From Saussurea involucrata (Eukaryota; Streptophyta; Magnoliopsida; Asterales; Asteraceae): a DNA stretch of 64,000 nucleotides. The notes below the pieces were generated by a model. That model saw only the letters and a list, made by a program, of their open reading frames with translations. It had not been told where the DNA came from and searched no databases. The stretch lies in assembly GCA_033807775.1 (NCBI GenBank), contig CM066318.1, positions 86,590,879 through 86,654,878 on the forward strand, read 5' to 3'. This document shows, one piece after another, positions 34,794-44,933 of this stretch; positions within the stretch are counted from its first letter, which is position 1, and the number at the start of each line of letters is the position of its first letter. Position numbers and translations under genes: made by a program.

Positions 34794-35016
34794 TCGCAGC
34801 AGTGAGTTGCGATAGTTATGATGTTTGCGATAGTTATGAATGTCGCAACCTTGGGTTGCGACAAGCTCGATGATATCACAACAGTTGGTTGCGACAAGAT
34901 GTGTATCGCAACAGTTGGTTGCGATAAGATGGGATATCGCAACAGTGGGTTGCGACAAAATACTGTGTCCCAAGTAGAAGGTTGCGACAAGGGTTATCGC
35001 AGCTAGTTGGTTGGGA
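34794..35016. repeat. TCGCAAC/GTTGCGA hairpin array, LTR C
   Basis: About seven units of roughly 31 bp. In most, TCGCAA and TTGCGA flank a 7-nt loop, usually CAGTTGG. The array recurs at 39500-39722 in the other LTR, where it is less mutated. The 19-mer TCGCAACAGTTGGTTGCGA is shared with element D. Confidence 0.9.
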
Positions 35017-35597
35017 TAAGAGTCGAGAATTTTAGGATATTTGAGATTCTTAGTATTTAAGGGTCCTGTACAGTATATTAATGCCAGTACAATATGTATA
35101 TGGGTATTTCAGATCTCTGTGAAGTTGGTGACTGAAATTCATACAATTATAAGAAAGTAAAGTACGAGTGACGCGACTACTATCAGGTGAGTTCATTCTT
35201 ACCTTACCCTTTTTATAACGTTTTATATTATGGTAAGGTACATTTTTATAATGAACTGATTTGAATGAATTTTGGATGGACGATTATGCGAGTTTTAACT
35301 ATTGGATTTAATGGGCAAGGGGGTGACAATAATATTTATATCATGAATCGTGAGTGATGATATTGATGGTTAGACTTATGTTATAAGAAATTGACATATT
35401 AAATGTGATTTGCTTATACTAAATAATATGAGAGATTTATAAAGGAGATTTGCTCATACTAGATGATATGAGGAATCTATGTGGTATAAATATGATTTGC
35501 TCATACTGAATGCTATGAGGAATCTATATTAAGTAATAACCTACACGAGTACGGTTAAATGTAATGGATCCATAGGCACTAGTGTTTTGCAATCACA

Positions 35598-36235
35598 TGG
35601 AATGGGCGTGTGGATTAATCGTAATTCCAGTGTGTGTGAGAAATCGTGGAATTGGCGTGTGGATTAATCGTAGTTCCCGATTTCTAAGGAAGAGAAGAGA
35701 TTGGCATGTGTAATTGTAATCTCTACTTCCTTTCCAAGAAATGGGCATGTGTAATTGCGATTTCTTGGATATGAGCATTAATCTAGAATCTGTGGAGATT
35801 CGTAGTGCGGCTCTGGAACATGATATCATGACTGACTTAGTGTTAGTCATATTTCCGTTAACTAGGAATGAAATGAATAGGCAAAGTAGAATTGCTATGC
35901 ATGGTGAATGATTGGATAGGCAAAGTAGAATTACTATTCATAAGAAATGATTGAATAGGTAATATAGAATTACTATTCATATAGGAACGGTTGAATAGGC
36001 AAAAGCATAACTGCTATTCAGGTTGGTTGATTGAATAGACAAAGTAGAATTGTTATTCGTATTTGAGATGTGGAAATATGAATTAGACGAAGAGTAAGTG
36101 TTGTTTTCATGTGTTTTCGGCGGATTAAAAATAGGCAATATATAAGTGATATTTCTGTATCCATTTCAAGAAGAAGGTATGATGTTTGAATGTAAGTCTG
36201 TAGGATTGATCGATAAACTAGAATCTGTGATGATT
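35598..36235 (+). repeat. Serial stem-loops with a recurring loop, LTR C
   Basis: Successive hairpins have different stems: TGGAAT/ATTCCA (35598-35629), AGAAATCG/CGATTTCT (35639-35685), GGAAG..AGAGATT/AATCTCT.CTTCC (35688-35730), CCAAGAAAT/ATTTCTTGG (35734-35768), ATGACT/AGTCAT (35828-35850), then several GAATAG/CTATTC units (35875-36058). Many loops share a GGC...AATTG core. The other LTR carries the same series at 40304-41000. Confidence 0.8.
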
Positions 36236-36634
36236 CGTAGTAGGCTATTGAATATGGTGATATGACTTTATGAATGGTAGTTATACTCATGAGATTGAGT
36301 ATGATTATGTTATTATGGGACGAGTATGAGTACGGTAAGAACGAGTGTAAGTCAAGTTTGATAAACCTTGTTTACATTGATTTAAAAGTATTATTTTGAA
36401 ACTGAATGTTCTCACTAGGCGTTAGCCTAATCGTTTCAATTAACATTTTTCTTATCAGGTATGAGCTCAGGGAAGTAATGGGACGAGCGGAGAGTTTATA
36501 GTGGTTACAAGTTGATGTAAATTGACTCTTGTTACTATTTACACTCATATAGAATGTTTATGTTATGGATATTGGATGCGTAAACCCTTTTATTTCAGGT
36601 TTAAATTTGCCATGATTTTTAGGGTGTTACAATA

Positions 36635-36646
36635 TGGTATCAGAGC
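36635..36646 (+). promoter_or_regulatory. Primer binding site, element C
   Basis: TGGTATCAGAGC three bases after the left LTR, matching initiator Met tRNA. Confidence 0.9.
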
Positions 36647-36982
36647 ATTAGTTTAAGTGAACTAAGTATGCTAATGAGATACTTAGACTTAAGCTGAGAT
36701 GAATTAAGTTATGATTCGTGAGATATGGGTAGAAGTACTAAGACGGGATAGTCTTAAAGTCGACGGAAATACGTGAAATTGGTACTGTAACGATGGTAAC
36801 GAGGATTCTCATGTATAATATATTCACAATCTCAATTAGCTACTGTTATTATGAATATATTACTACACAAGTATACTTGTTTATACTTGTTACAGTGACT
36901 AATGATCGATAAAGTATGTTTCGTATGTCTAGATATGTGTAACCATTTCTTATGGTTATCTTTTTGGTGTTATATCAGAACG

Positions 36983-38224
36983 ATGGTGAATACACCACTA
37001 AGGTCCCCTAATTCTTCGGAAGAAAGAGCGATATTAAACTGGGGAGAAAAACATCCTGAAATAGGTGAAACTCATGAGAGTCCACCGAGGTTACCTTCTA
37101 TAGGGGGAGCGGACAGTCGGGTACACCGAACGAGTACCAGTACAGCTAACCCGGAAACGCCGGAATCGACGATGGAGTCTCGCATAATGGAGAACATGAT
37201 GCAAATGATGAATACGGCACTAGCACAACAATCTGAGATGTTCATGAAAGCATTAAATGATCGGAGTTCGGAGTTACGACGAACGGAGACTAATACTGGA
37301 GTAATAAATCCAATTCGTAACCCGATGATAGAGACAAAAAGGAGGGTGGACAGAGTCTGCTCATATAAAACGTTTTTAAGCTGTAAACCGCCAGAGTTTA
37401 TCGGAGTAGATAATCCAGTAGCTTGCATGAATTGGCTAAAAGAAATGGAACAGGCTTTCCGAGCTTGTGAATGTGATGAGAAGTCAAAGGTCAGATTTGC
37501 ATCTCAAATGTTAAGAGGTAATGCGCTGACTTGGTGGAACGTAGTGACGGCTACAATCACTGCTTCAGTTTTGACTGCTATGACTTGGGAGTCATTCAAG
37601 AAAAAGATTTTGGAAAAATACTGCAATGAAAACGAGATGGATAGGATTGAAGAAGAGTTTCAGACTCTTAAGAAAGGTACTTCATCTGTTAGGAAGTATA
37701 CCGAATCCTTTATGGAGAAACTGAACTTAGTGGGGCATGTGGCTCCAACTGAGAAGGAAAAGATTAAGGCTTACCTGAAGGGTTTGCCAGCTGATATGAT
37801 GTCCCGAGTTAGGAGTTCAAAAGCTTCAACACTAAGGGAAACGATTGAGGAAGCAAAGGTTGTAGAAGAAGTTTATGCAAAAGATAAAGCTGAGAAAGCT
37901 CATATAGGAGAGAAAAGAAAAGGGGAAGGTCGATCGGAATCTTCGCATGGGTTGAAGCCCTTTATTGATAACACTTATTGTGAACCTAGTCAAGAGCTGA
38001 ATTGGTGCCTAAAATGTAAAAGTAAACATTATGGTTTGTGTAAGGTGACTTGGCTAGAATGTTTCAGGTGTGGTAAGAGTGGTCACACTATGGGGAATTG
38101 TCCCATCCAAGGACCAACTTGCTATAAATGTAAGAAGCCTGGTCATTATCGAAGGGATTGCCCAACGCTGAAAGATAGTGGGGATCAAGGGAAGAAACCC
38201 AACATTTTAACATCAAAGAGTTGA
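36983..38224 (+). CDS. gag: gag polyprotein of element C
   Basis: The start MVNTPLRSPN at 36983 is chosen because homology begins there and an acceptor-like CAG lies just upstream; the frame is open back to 36902. It gives 413 codons. The N-terminus is polar. The gag core (about residues 95-300) shows YKTFLSCKPPEFIGVDNPVA and LRGNALTWWNVV, comparable to element A. Two CCHC knuckles follow, CFRCGKSGHTMGNC and CYKCKKPGHYRRDC, and the frame ends soon after. The gag is uninterrupted although pol is gone. That would suit an element spread in trans by an autonomous relative, or it may only reflect youth. Confidence 0.8.
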   Translation: MVNTPLRSPNSSEERAILNWGEKHPEIGETHESPPRLPSIGGADSRVHRTSTSTANPETPESTMESRIMENMMQMMNTALAQQSEMFMKALNDRSSELRRTETNTGVINPIRNPMIETKRRVDRVCSYKTFLSCKPPEFIGVDNPVACMNWLKEMEQAFRACECDEKSKVRFASQMLRGNALTWWNVVTATITASVLTAMTWESFKKKILEKYCNENEMDRIEEEFQTLKKGTSSVRKYTESFMEKLNLVGHVAPTEKEKIKAYLKGLPADMMSRVRSSKASTLRETIEEAKVVEEVYAKDKAEKAHIGEKRKGEGRSESSHGLKPFIDNTYCEPSQELNWCLKCKSKHYGLCKVTWLECFRCGKSGHTMGNCPIQGPTCYKCKKPGHYRRDCPTLKDSGDQGKKPNILTSKS

Positions 38225-38673
38225 AACTTTTCATGTGATGATAGAAGACGTTAAGGAATGGATGGATAAGTTTTAATATTGTCCTTGTTAATTCTATGCA
38301 CATGTGTATGTATATTATGTAAGTAGTGCTAACTTTCCTTTTGTGTTTTGGTTTGTATCAAAAGTTAGCTATACCGGTTGTTATTATTGAAAGATGCTTT
38401 AATGATTGAAATAATTAAAGAAGAAAAAACAATAGTGGGATAAAGATTTGATGATAACAGTTGCTCTAAGGAGGCTTGCAAATCTAAGTTGGGGAGCGGA
38501 TAATGTTGAAAGATGTAAGGTTCAGAAAATGTGGAAAGTTGAGTCCTTGTTCTTCCTGGACTTTTAATTGTGATTAAGTATGTAAGACTAGAAGATTGAA
38601 AGGATACATGATATATTTCATGATGGTATGATGTGTTTTCACTTACTGAAATAAGAGTAGGTGAGAAGAGTCG

Positions 38674-38834
38674 CTATGTGAAAGAACCGGAGGCGATTTA
38701 GAAAGATTAGATAAAAGTTACGACATAAGGATGTGGTTATGTTGAAAGTACAATGGAAACATTATCGAGGTACTAATGTGACTTTAAAGTCGGAAGGGAA
38801 TATGAAGATTAGATATCCTCATTTGTTTACCTAA
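38674..38834 (+). pseudogene. Integrase chromodomain tail remnant, element C
   Basis: Translation shows YVKEPEAI, two stops, then VQWKHYRGTNVTLKSEGNMK...RYPHLFT before a stop, matching the last part of element A's integrase (VQWKHHRGQDATWESESEM). The conserved tryptophan of the ATWE motif is lost. It marks the right edge of the pol deletion. Confidence 0.75.
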
Positions 38835-38876
38835 CTTTGATTTCGGGGACAAAATCATTTTCATGTTGGGGAGTAT

Positions 38877-41391
38877 TGTAACATCTCGATTTTTATATAA
38901 AGTATTAAGATGGATTTTATTGATAAATCTATGATTTATTATGTGATAGATTAATTTTAGAGTTTATCCCCGATTAAGTTACGTTAATTGTTTTGTGGAG
39001 TTATAAGTTAAGGGGTAAACTTTAATTTTAATTTATAAGTTAAAGGGTATAAATTGCCAAGTGTTGATAGTTGAGGGGGCTGATTGGTTAGGGTGATGAA
39101 AGTCATTCACCACCCACCGCCTCATGTTATTAAAATAGGAAAGATGAGATATTTTCTCATCTTTAGTCTTATTTGTGTGTGTGTGTTACGGTGAACCAAA
39201 GAGAGAGACAGAGAAAAGAAAGAGAAAGAAGAAGAAGTAAGAAAACTGAATTAATTCAGCTGGGATTTTAAGAGCAAATTGAAGAGACAAAGGTAATCAT
39301 CTTACTTGAATTCTTCATCCTTGTAGATAAAGTTTTATATGGGTTTTTGATATTTTGATGATTATGAGAAATCTGGGCTGATGATAATGTTCTATTAGTA
39401 GTATTAAACATAATTGCATAATTACAGAATCATTCATGGTTTAAAACTATAGATTTCTGGGTTAAGTATGAATTCAGATGGTTGAGACAGTTATGAATAT
39501 CGCAGCAGTGAGTTGCGATAGTTATGATGTTTGCGATAGTTATGAATGTCGCAACCTTGGGTTGCGACAAGCTCGATGATATCGCAACAGTTGGTTGCGG
39601 CAAGATGTGTATCGCAACAGTTGGTTGCGATAAGATGGGATATCGCAACAGTGGGTTGCGACAAAATACTGTGTCGCAAGTAGAAGGTTGCGACAAGGGT
39701 TATCGCAGCTAGTTGGTTGCGATAAGAGTCGAGAATTTTAGGATATTTGAGATTCTTAGTATTTAAGGGTCCTGTACAGTATATTAGTACCAGTACAATA
39801 TGTATATGGGTATTTCAGATCTCTGTGAAGTTGGTGACGAAAATTCATACGATTATAAGAAAGTAAAGTAAGAGTGACGTGACTACTATCAGGTGAGTTC
39901 ATTCTTACCTTACCCTTTTTATAACGTTTTATATTATGGTAAGGTACATTTTTATAATGAACTGATTTGAATGAATTTTGGATGGGCGATTATGCGAGTT
40001 TTAACTATTGGATTTAATGGGCAAGTGGGTGACAATAATATTTATATCATGAATCGTGAGTGATGATATTGATGGTTAGACTTATGTTATAAGAAATTGA
40101 CATATTAAATGTGATTTGCTTATACTAAATAATATGAGAGATTTATAAAGGAGATTTGCTCATACTAGATGATTTGAGGAATCTATGTGGTATAAATATG
40201 ATTTTCTCATACTGAATGCTATGATGAATCTATATTAAGTAATAACCTACACGAGTACGGTTAAGTGTAATGGATCCATAGGCACTAGTGTTTTGCAATC
40301 ACATGGAATGGGCGTGTGGATTAATCGTAATTCCAGTGTGTGTGAGAAATCGTGGAATTGGCGTGTGGATTAATCGTAGTTCCCGATTTCTAAGGAAGAG
40401 AAGAGATTGGCATGTGTAATTGTAATCTCTACTTCCTTTCCAAGAAATGGGCATGTGTAATTGCGATTTCTTGGATATGAGCATTAATCTAGAATCCGTG
40501 GAGATTCGTAGTGCGGCTCTGGAATATGATATGAGCATTAATCTAGAATCCGTGGAGATTCGTAGTGCGGCTCTGGAACATGATATCATGACTGACTTAG
40601 TGTTAGTCATATTTTCGTTAACTAGGAATGAAATGAATAGGCAAAGTAGAATTGCTATTCATGGTGAATGATTGGATAGGCAAAGTAGAATTACTATTCA
40701 TATGAAATGATTGAATACGTAATATAGAATTACTATTCATATAGGAACGGTTGAATAGGCAAAAGCATAACTGCTATTCAGGTTGGTTGATTGAATAGAC
40801 AAAGTAGAATTGTTATTCGTATTTGAGATGTGGAAATATGAATTAGACGAAGAGTAAGTGTTGTTTTCATGTGTTTTCGACGGATTAAAAATAGGCAATA
40901 TATAAGTGATATTTCTGTATCCATTTCAAGAAGAAGGTATGATGTTTGAATGTAAGTCTGTAGGATTGATCGATAAACTAGAATCTTTGATGATTCGTAG
41001 TAGGCTATTGAATATGGTGATATGACTTTATGAATGGTAGTTATACTCATGAGATTGAGTATGATTATGTTATTATGGGACGAGTATGAGTACGGTAAGA
41101 ACGAGTATAAGTCAAGTTTGATAAACCTTGTTTACATTGATTTAAAAGTATTATTTTGAAACTGAATGTTCTCACTAGGCGTTAGCCTAATCGTTTCAAA
41201 TAACATTTTTCTTATCAGGTATGAGCTCAGGGAAGTAACGGGACGAGCGAAGAGGTTATAGTGGTTACAAGTTGATGTAAATTGACTCTTGTTACTATTT
41301 ACACTCATATAGAATGTTTATGTTATGGATATTGGATGCATAAACCCTTTTATTTCAGGTTTAAATTTGCCCTGATTTTTAGGGTGTTACA
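38877..41391 (+). repeat. 3' LTR of element C
   Basis: Starts TGTAACATCTCG, ends GGTGTTACA. It contains a 54-bp tandem duplication absent from the left LTR (40474-40527 and 40528-40581) and cleaner versions of the hairpin arrays. Confidence 0.93.
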
Positions 41392-41575
41392 CAAACACCC
41401 CCAAAACAAATTAACTTATCAAAAACAACTTATTCGTGGTGGGGAAAAGTTATAAGCACTTTTCTTTTTTTTTTAATCCAAACACTAAAAATAACTTTTT
41501 GTGGTGAGGAAAAACAATAAGCAAATAAGTCAAAACAATAAGCAATCCCAAACACCCCCTAAAACAGTTGGATGA
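41392..41575. mobile_element. hAT-like MITE remnant
   Basis: The end CCCAAACACCCCCTA (about 41549-41563) resembles a common plant hAT-type MITE terminus; the interior has AATAAGCAAATAAGTC-type motifs. The expected inverted left end is missing; a direct CAAACACCCCC instead abuts element C. Confidence 0.35.
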
Positions 41576-42209
41576 AGTCCAAGCATTCATCATATGGATC
41601 TGTCTATTGAGCTTATGAAGTCCAAGCATTCATCATATGTATCTTGCATCTGAAAAAACAAAGTGTTCATTTGGGAGGCTGCTTACCAGAATTTGGCATT
41701 TTGAACTTCAATCAATTCACGCATATTTATACAAATATGCATATCCATACACACATACACATATTCAATGGAAATTCTTGAATTAGGCAAATAATAAACT
41801 AATAAATTAGACAAATAATAAATTAATCTTCTTACTTGAGTAACTTAAAAAACACAGTAAAAATAGAATTACACGATTTTGATGCCATGAGGATATTCTT
41901 GAACAAGACAAGAATTAAAGGTTTGAAAATGGTTCATCTTCTTAGCTATAACAAGGATAATGTAAAATAATGAAGAATCTTCACCAAATGGGAATCACAT
42001 TTTCAGCTAAGACCAAAGAAATCATAGTTGGGTATATACCTGGAGATGGTGACGAAGATGCTCAGCGACGGAGAAGGGGGAAGGGGCGGTGGCGACCGTG
42101 GGTGGCGACGGTGGCGACGATATGCTCAGCGGCGGGGCAGAAGGGTTTACGGTGGGAGGGTGTTGTAACTTTTGACCTAGGTTAATAAAACAGATGGTGT
42201 AATTATATT
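41576..42209. other. Intergenic, no gene seen
   Basis: A 71-codon plus-strand frame at 41970-42185 ends in a low-complexity Arg/Gly-rich tract and has no known domain. It is not called as a gene. Confidence 0.4.
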
Positions 42210-42619
42210 TTGACAGTCCTTTTTTGAAGTTACTCAGCGACGGATTTCCAACCATATTTCCGTCGCTAATTTGCGACGGATTTGCAACGGAATCCGGCTT
42301 TTTTTCAATTAAATGTTATTATTAAGTATTTTTTTAATTAAATATTATTAGTAGTTCTTGATTACTATTGTTTTTAATAAATGTTATATTTTTTGGAATT
42401 CTAAATAATATTTAATAGCTTTTTTAAATTATAAATTTTCTTTTTAATACATAAATAAAAGATATAATATTATTTTAAAATAACATAAAATTAATTAAAG
42501 TTTTGATTTAACATTTGTGTACTGCGAATTAGTTTTGTTTTATTGAGTTTGTATTTTCATCCAAAAAATATATCGATGTGTCTATGTATTGGAGCACGTT
42601 ACGTGTTTATGCAAATCTC

Positions 42620-43030
42620 GATGAGTCAATAGACCCATTTAAAGCCCGATAGATCAATTAGAGTCTAATTAAACCCTTTAAACCCCAATATTACCCTTTA
42701 AACCCGATAGATCCATTAAGGCCCAATGAATCCCTTTAAAAGTTAATAAAACCGATAAAAGCCGAGTAAAATAGATTAAAGTCCAATAGATGCTTTATGA
42801 GTTACAGTAGTTCTTAATTAATGAACTATTGGGCCTTTTAAAGCCCAATAGATTCCTTAAAACCCGATAGATAATTAAGATCCAATTAAACCCTTTAAAG
42901 CCCAGTAGAACCCTTTAAAAGACAATTGAATTGATTAAAGTCCATTAGAACAGATTAAAGCCCAATAGATGCTTTAAAGTCCAACATAACCGATTAAAGC
43001 CGAATAGAATTGATTAAAACCTAACAACAC
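42620..43030. repeat. Degenerate TTAAAGCCCAATAGA array
   Basis: About twenty degenerate units of roughly 20 bp contain TTTAAAGCCCAATAGA or TTTAAACCCGATAGA. Many include AGCCCAA, whose inverse TTGGGCT is a TGGGCY-type promoter motif. It may be subterminal DNA of the CACTA element ending at 43695. Confidence 0.65.
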
Positions 43031-43209
43031 CCTGTATGACTTGTATGCAAATTGTGTATCGCCTATATATATGTGGTGTATTGTGGTTCATATATCATTC
43101 ATATATACACATACATGTATATATATAACACATATATACATCATATGCGATTTCCAAATATCACACATTAGCTATTTATACATATAACCCATATATATAT
43201 GGGAAAACA

Positions 43210-43695
43210 AGAAAAAAACTCAATCCCTCGCTAATCCCTCACTAATTAGCGATGGATTACAGTAGTCCCTCGCTAATCCCTCACTAATTAGCGATGGATT
43301 AGCGAGGGATTGGGTTTGTGATTAATCTCTCATTAATCCCTCGCTAATTAGCGAGGGATTAGCGAGGGATTGACCACTAACCCAATCCCTCGCTAATTAG
43401 CGAGGGATTAATGAGAGATTAATCACAAACCCAATCCCTCGCTAATCCGTCGCTAATTAATGAGGATTAGCGAGGGATTGGGGTTGTGATTAATATCTTA
43501 TTAATCCCTCACTAATTAGCGACGGATTAGCGAGGGATTAATCACAACCCCAATCCCTCGCTAATCCCTCACTAATTAGCGACGGATTAGCGAGGGATTG
43601 GGGTTGTGATTAATATCTCATTAATCCCTCGCTAATTAGTAAGGGATTTTTTCCGTCTCTAATTTTCGTCACTGATGCCCAGTTTTCTTGTAGTG
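43210..43695. mobile_element. CACTA transposon terminus with giant palindromes
   Basis: The segment ends with TTTTCTTGTAGTG at 43695, the inverse of the classic CACTA terminus CACTACAAGAAAA. The 450 bp before it are built from TCCCTCGCTAATTAGCGA-type palindromes, which would suit subterminal transposase binding sites. Arms 43296-43360 and 43384-43448 are a 65-bp perfect inverted repeat. The matching left terminus was not found; an ACAAGAAAAAAACTC near 43209 may be a decayed one. Confidence 0.65.
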
Positions 43696-44933
43696 ATTCT
43701 GACTATGATAACCAGATGAACAAAGGGTTACACATGTTGAGAAAGCTACATAGCAGAGAATCAAAGACTACAATCTTTTATGTTGGTCAACAATTTGGAA
43801 GCAAAGAACAGGTTAAAGAGGCCATTACTATGCATTCAATTCAAACAAGAAGGGATTTGAGCATAGTAAAAAATGATAAGAAAAGAATCAGGGTCAGATG
43901 CAAAGGAAAGATGATATTAATGGGAGGGACAAGTACCGGGCCTTCACGTGATGGGCCAACTTGTCCATGGGTATTACACATATCCACATTTGATGAAGAC
44001 AAAACTTGGATGGTCAAAACCTACATTGATATACATAAATGTTTGCAGTCAAGACATGTGAGGCAATGCACAACCACTTTCTTGTCCAAGCAGGTGGAAG
44101 AGACTATAGTTCCCAACCCAGACATTCCACTCAAGGCTTTGGCATAAGGTCTAGAGAAAAAGTATCAGCTTGGTGTATCTAGCATGAAGGCCTATAGATC
44201 AAAGACTATGGCAGTGAAGAAAATGATAGGTGACTACACTGAACAATATGCACATTTGAGGGATTATGTTCTAGAGTTGCAAAGATCCAACCCAAACACA
44301 ACAGTAAAGTTAGATGTTGAACAAGAAGGTGACTTGAATTCTACAACAAGGAGGTTCAAGAGGATCTATATTTGTCTAGGTGCATTGAAGCTAGGATTTA
44401 AAGCAATTGGAAATGACTTGCTTGGTTTAGATGGATCCTTCATGAAAGGCCCTTATCCAGGGCAGATCCTCACTGCAGTAGGAGTTGACCCAAACCAAGG
44501 GATCTATCCACTAGCATATGCAATTGTAGAGGCTGAAAGCACTGACTCATGGTATTGGTTTTTGGACATCTTGAGAGATGACTTGGATTTGACTGTAAAC
44601 TCCATTCACATTCATTAGTGATAGACAAAAGGTATGTTCTAAACTCTAGGTATAGCTTATATTGTGGATTTTTGTTGTACATTCTTCCTTATGATGTGCA
44701 TTTCATTTGTAGGGGATTGTACCTGCCATGGCAATGATCTTTCCAAGTGTAGAGCATAGATTCTGCCTCAGGTACATCCATGAGAATATGAAGAAACATT
44801 GGAAGGGAAAGGTGTATAAGGATCTGTTATGGAAATGTGCAACATCATCAACAGTTTCATAATTTAAGAGATGTATGAAAGAATTGAAAGTTGTGAACAT
44901 AGATGCTTATAAATGGTTGAATGACATACCACC

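Larger units (their letters stand above)
34152..36631 (+). repeat. 5' LTR of element C
   Basis: It carries a TCGCAAC/GTTGCGA array (34794-35016), a leader acceptor near 35110 (TATTTCAG), a GTGAGT donor near 35188 (CTATCAG), and a long series of stem-loops (35447-36235). Its first ~12 bp do not match the right LTR well. Confidence 0.9.
34152..41391 (+). mobile_element. Ty3/gypsy retrotransposon C, gag-only deletion derivative
   Basis: LTRs about 34152-36631 (2480 bp) and 38877-41391 (2515 bp) enclose only 2245 bp. The internal part has the primer site, an intact gag and a short remnant of the integrase tail; protease, RT, RNase H and the integrase core are gone. The right LTR starts TGTAACATCTCG and ends GGTGTTACA. 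The start of the left LTR is diverged (GTAATAACTCTGTG). No target duplication is found, and the two flanks are different MITE fragments. The LTRs are otherwise very similar, apart from a 54-bp duplication in the right one and small indels. Confidence 0.88.

Noticed and set aside
34724..34990. Minus-strand open frames with repeated VATNCCD-like peptides over the TCGCAA arrays (also 55536-55844, 58935-59243, 963-1214, 7391-7735)
   Set aside because: They arise because unit lengths keep one frame open. They have no domain and no start context; the arrays are better read as nucleic-acid structure.
34794..35016. CRISPR-like look of regularly spaced repeats
   Set aside because: The genome is a plant's, the units are imperfect inverted pairs inside LTRs, and spacers are not unique.
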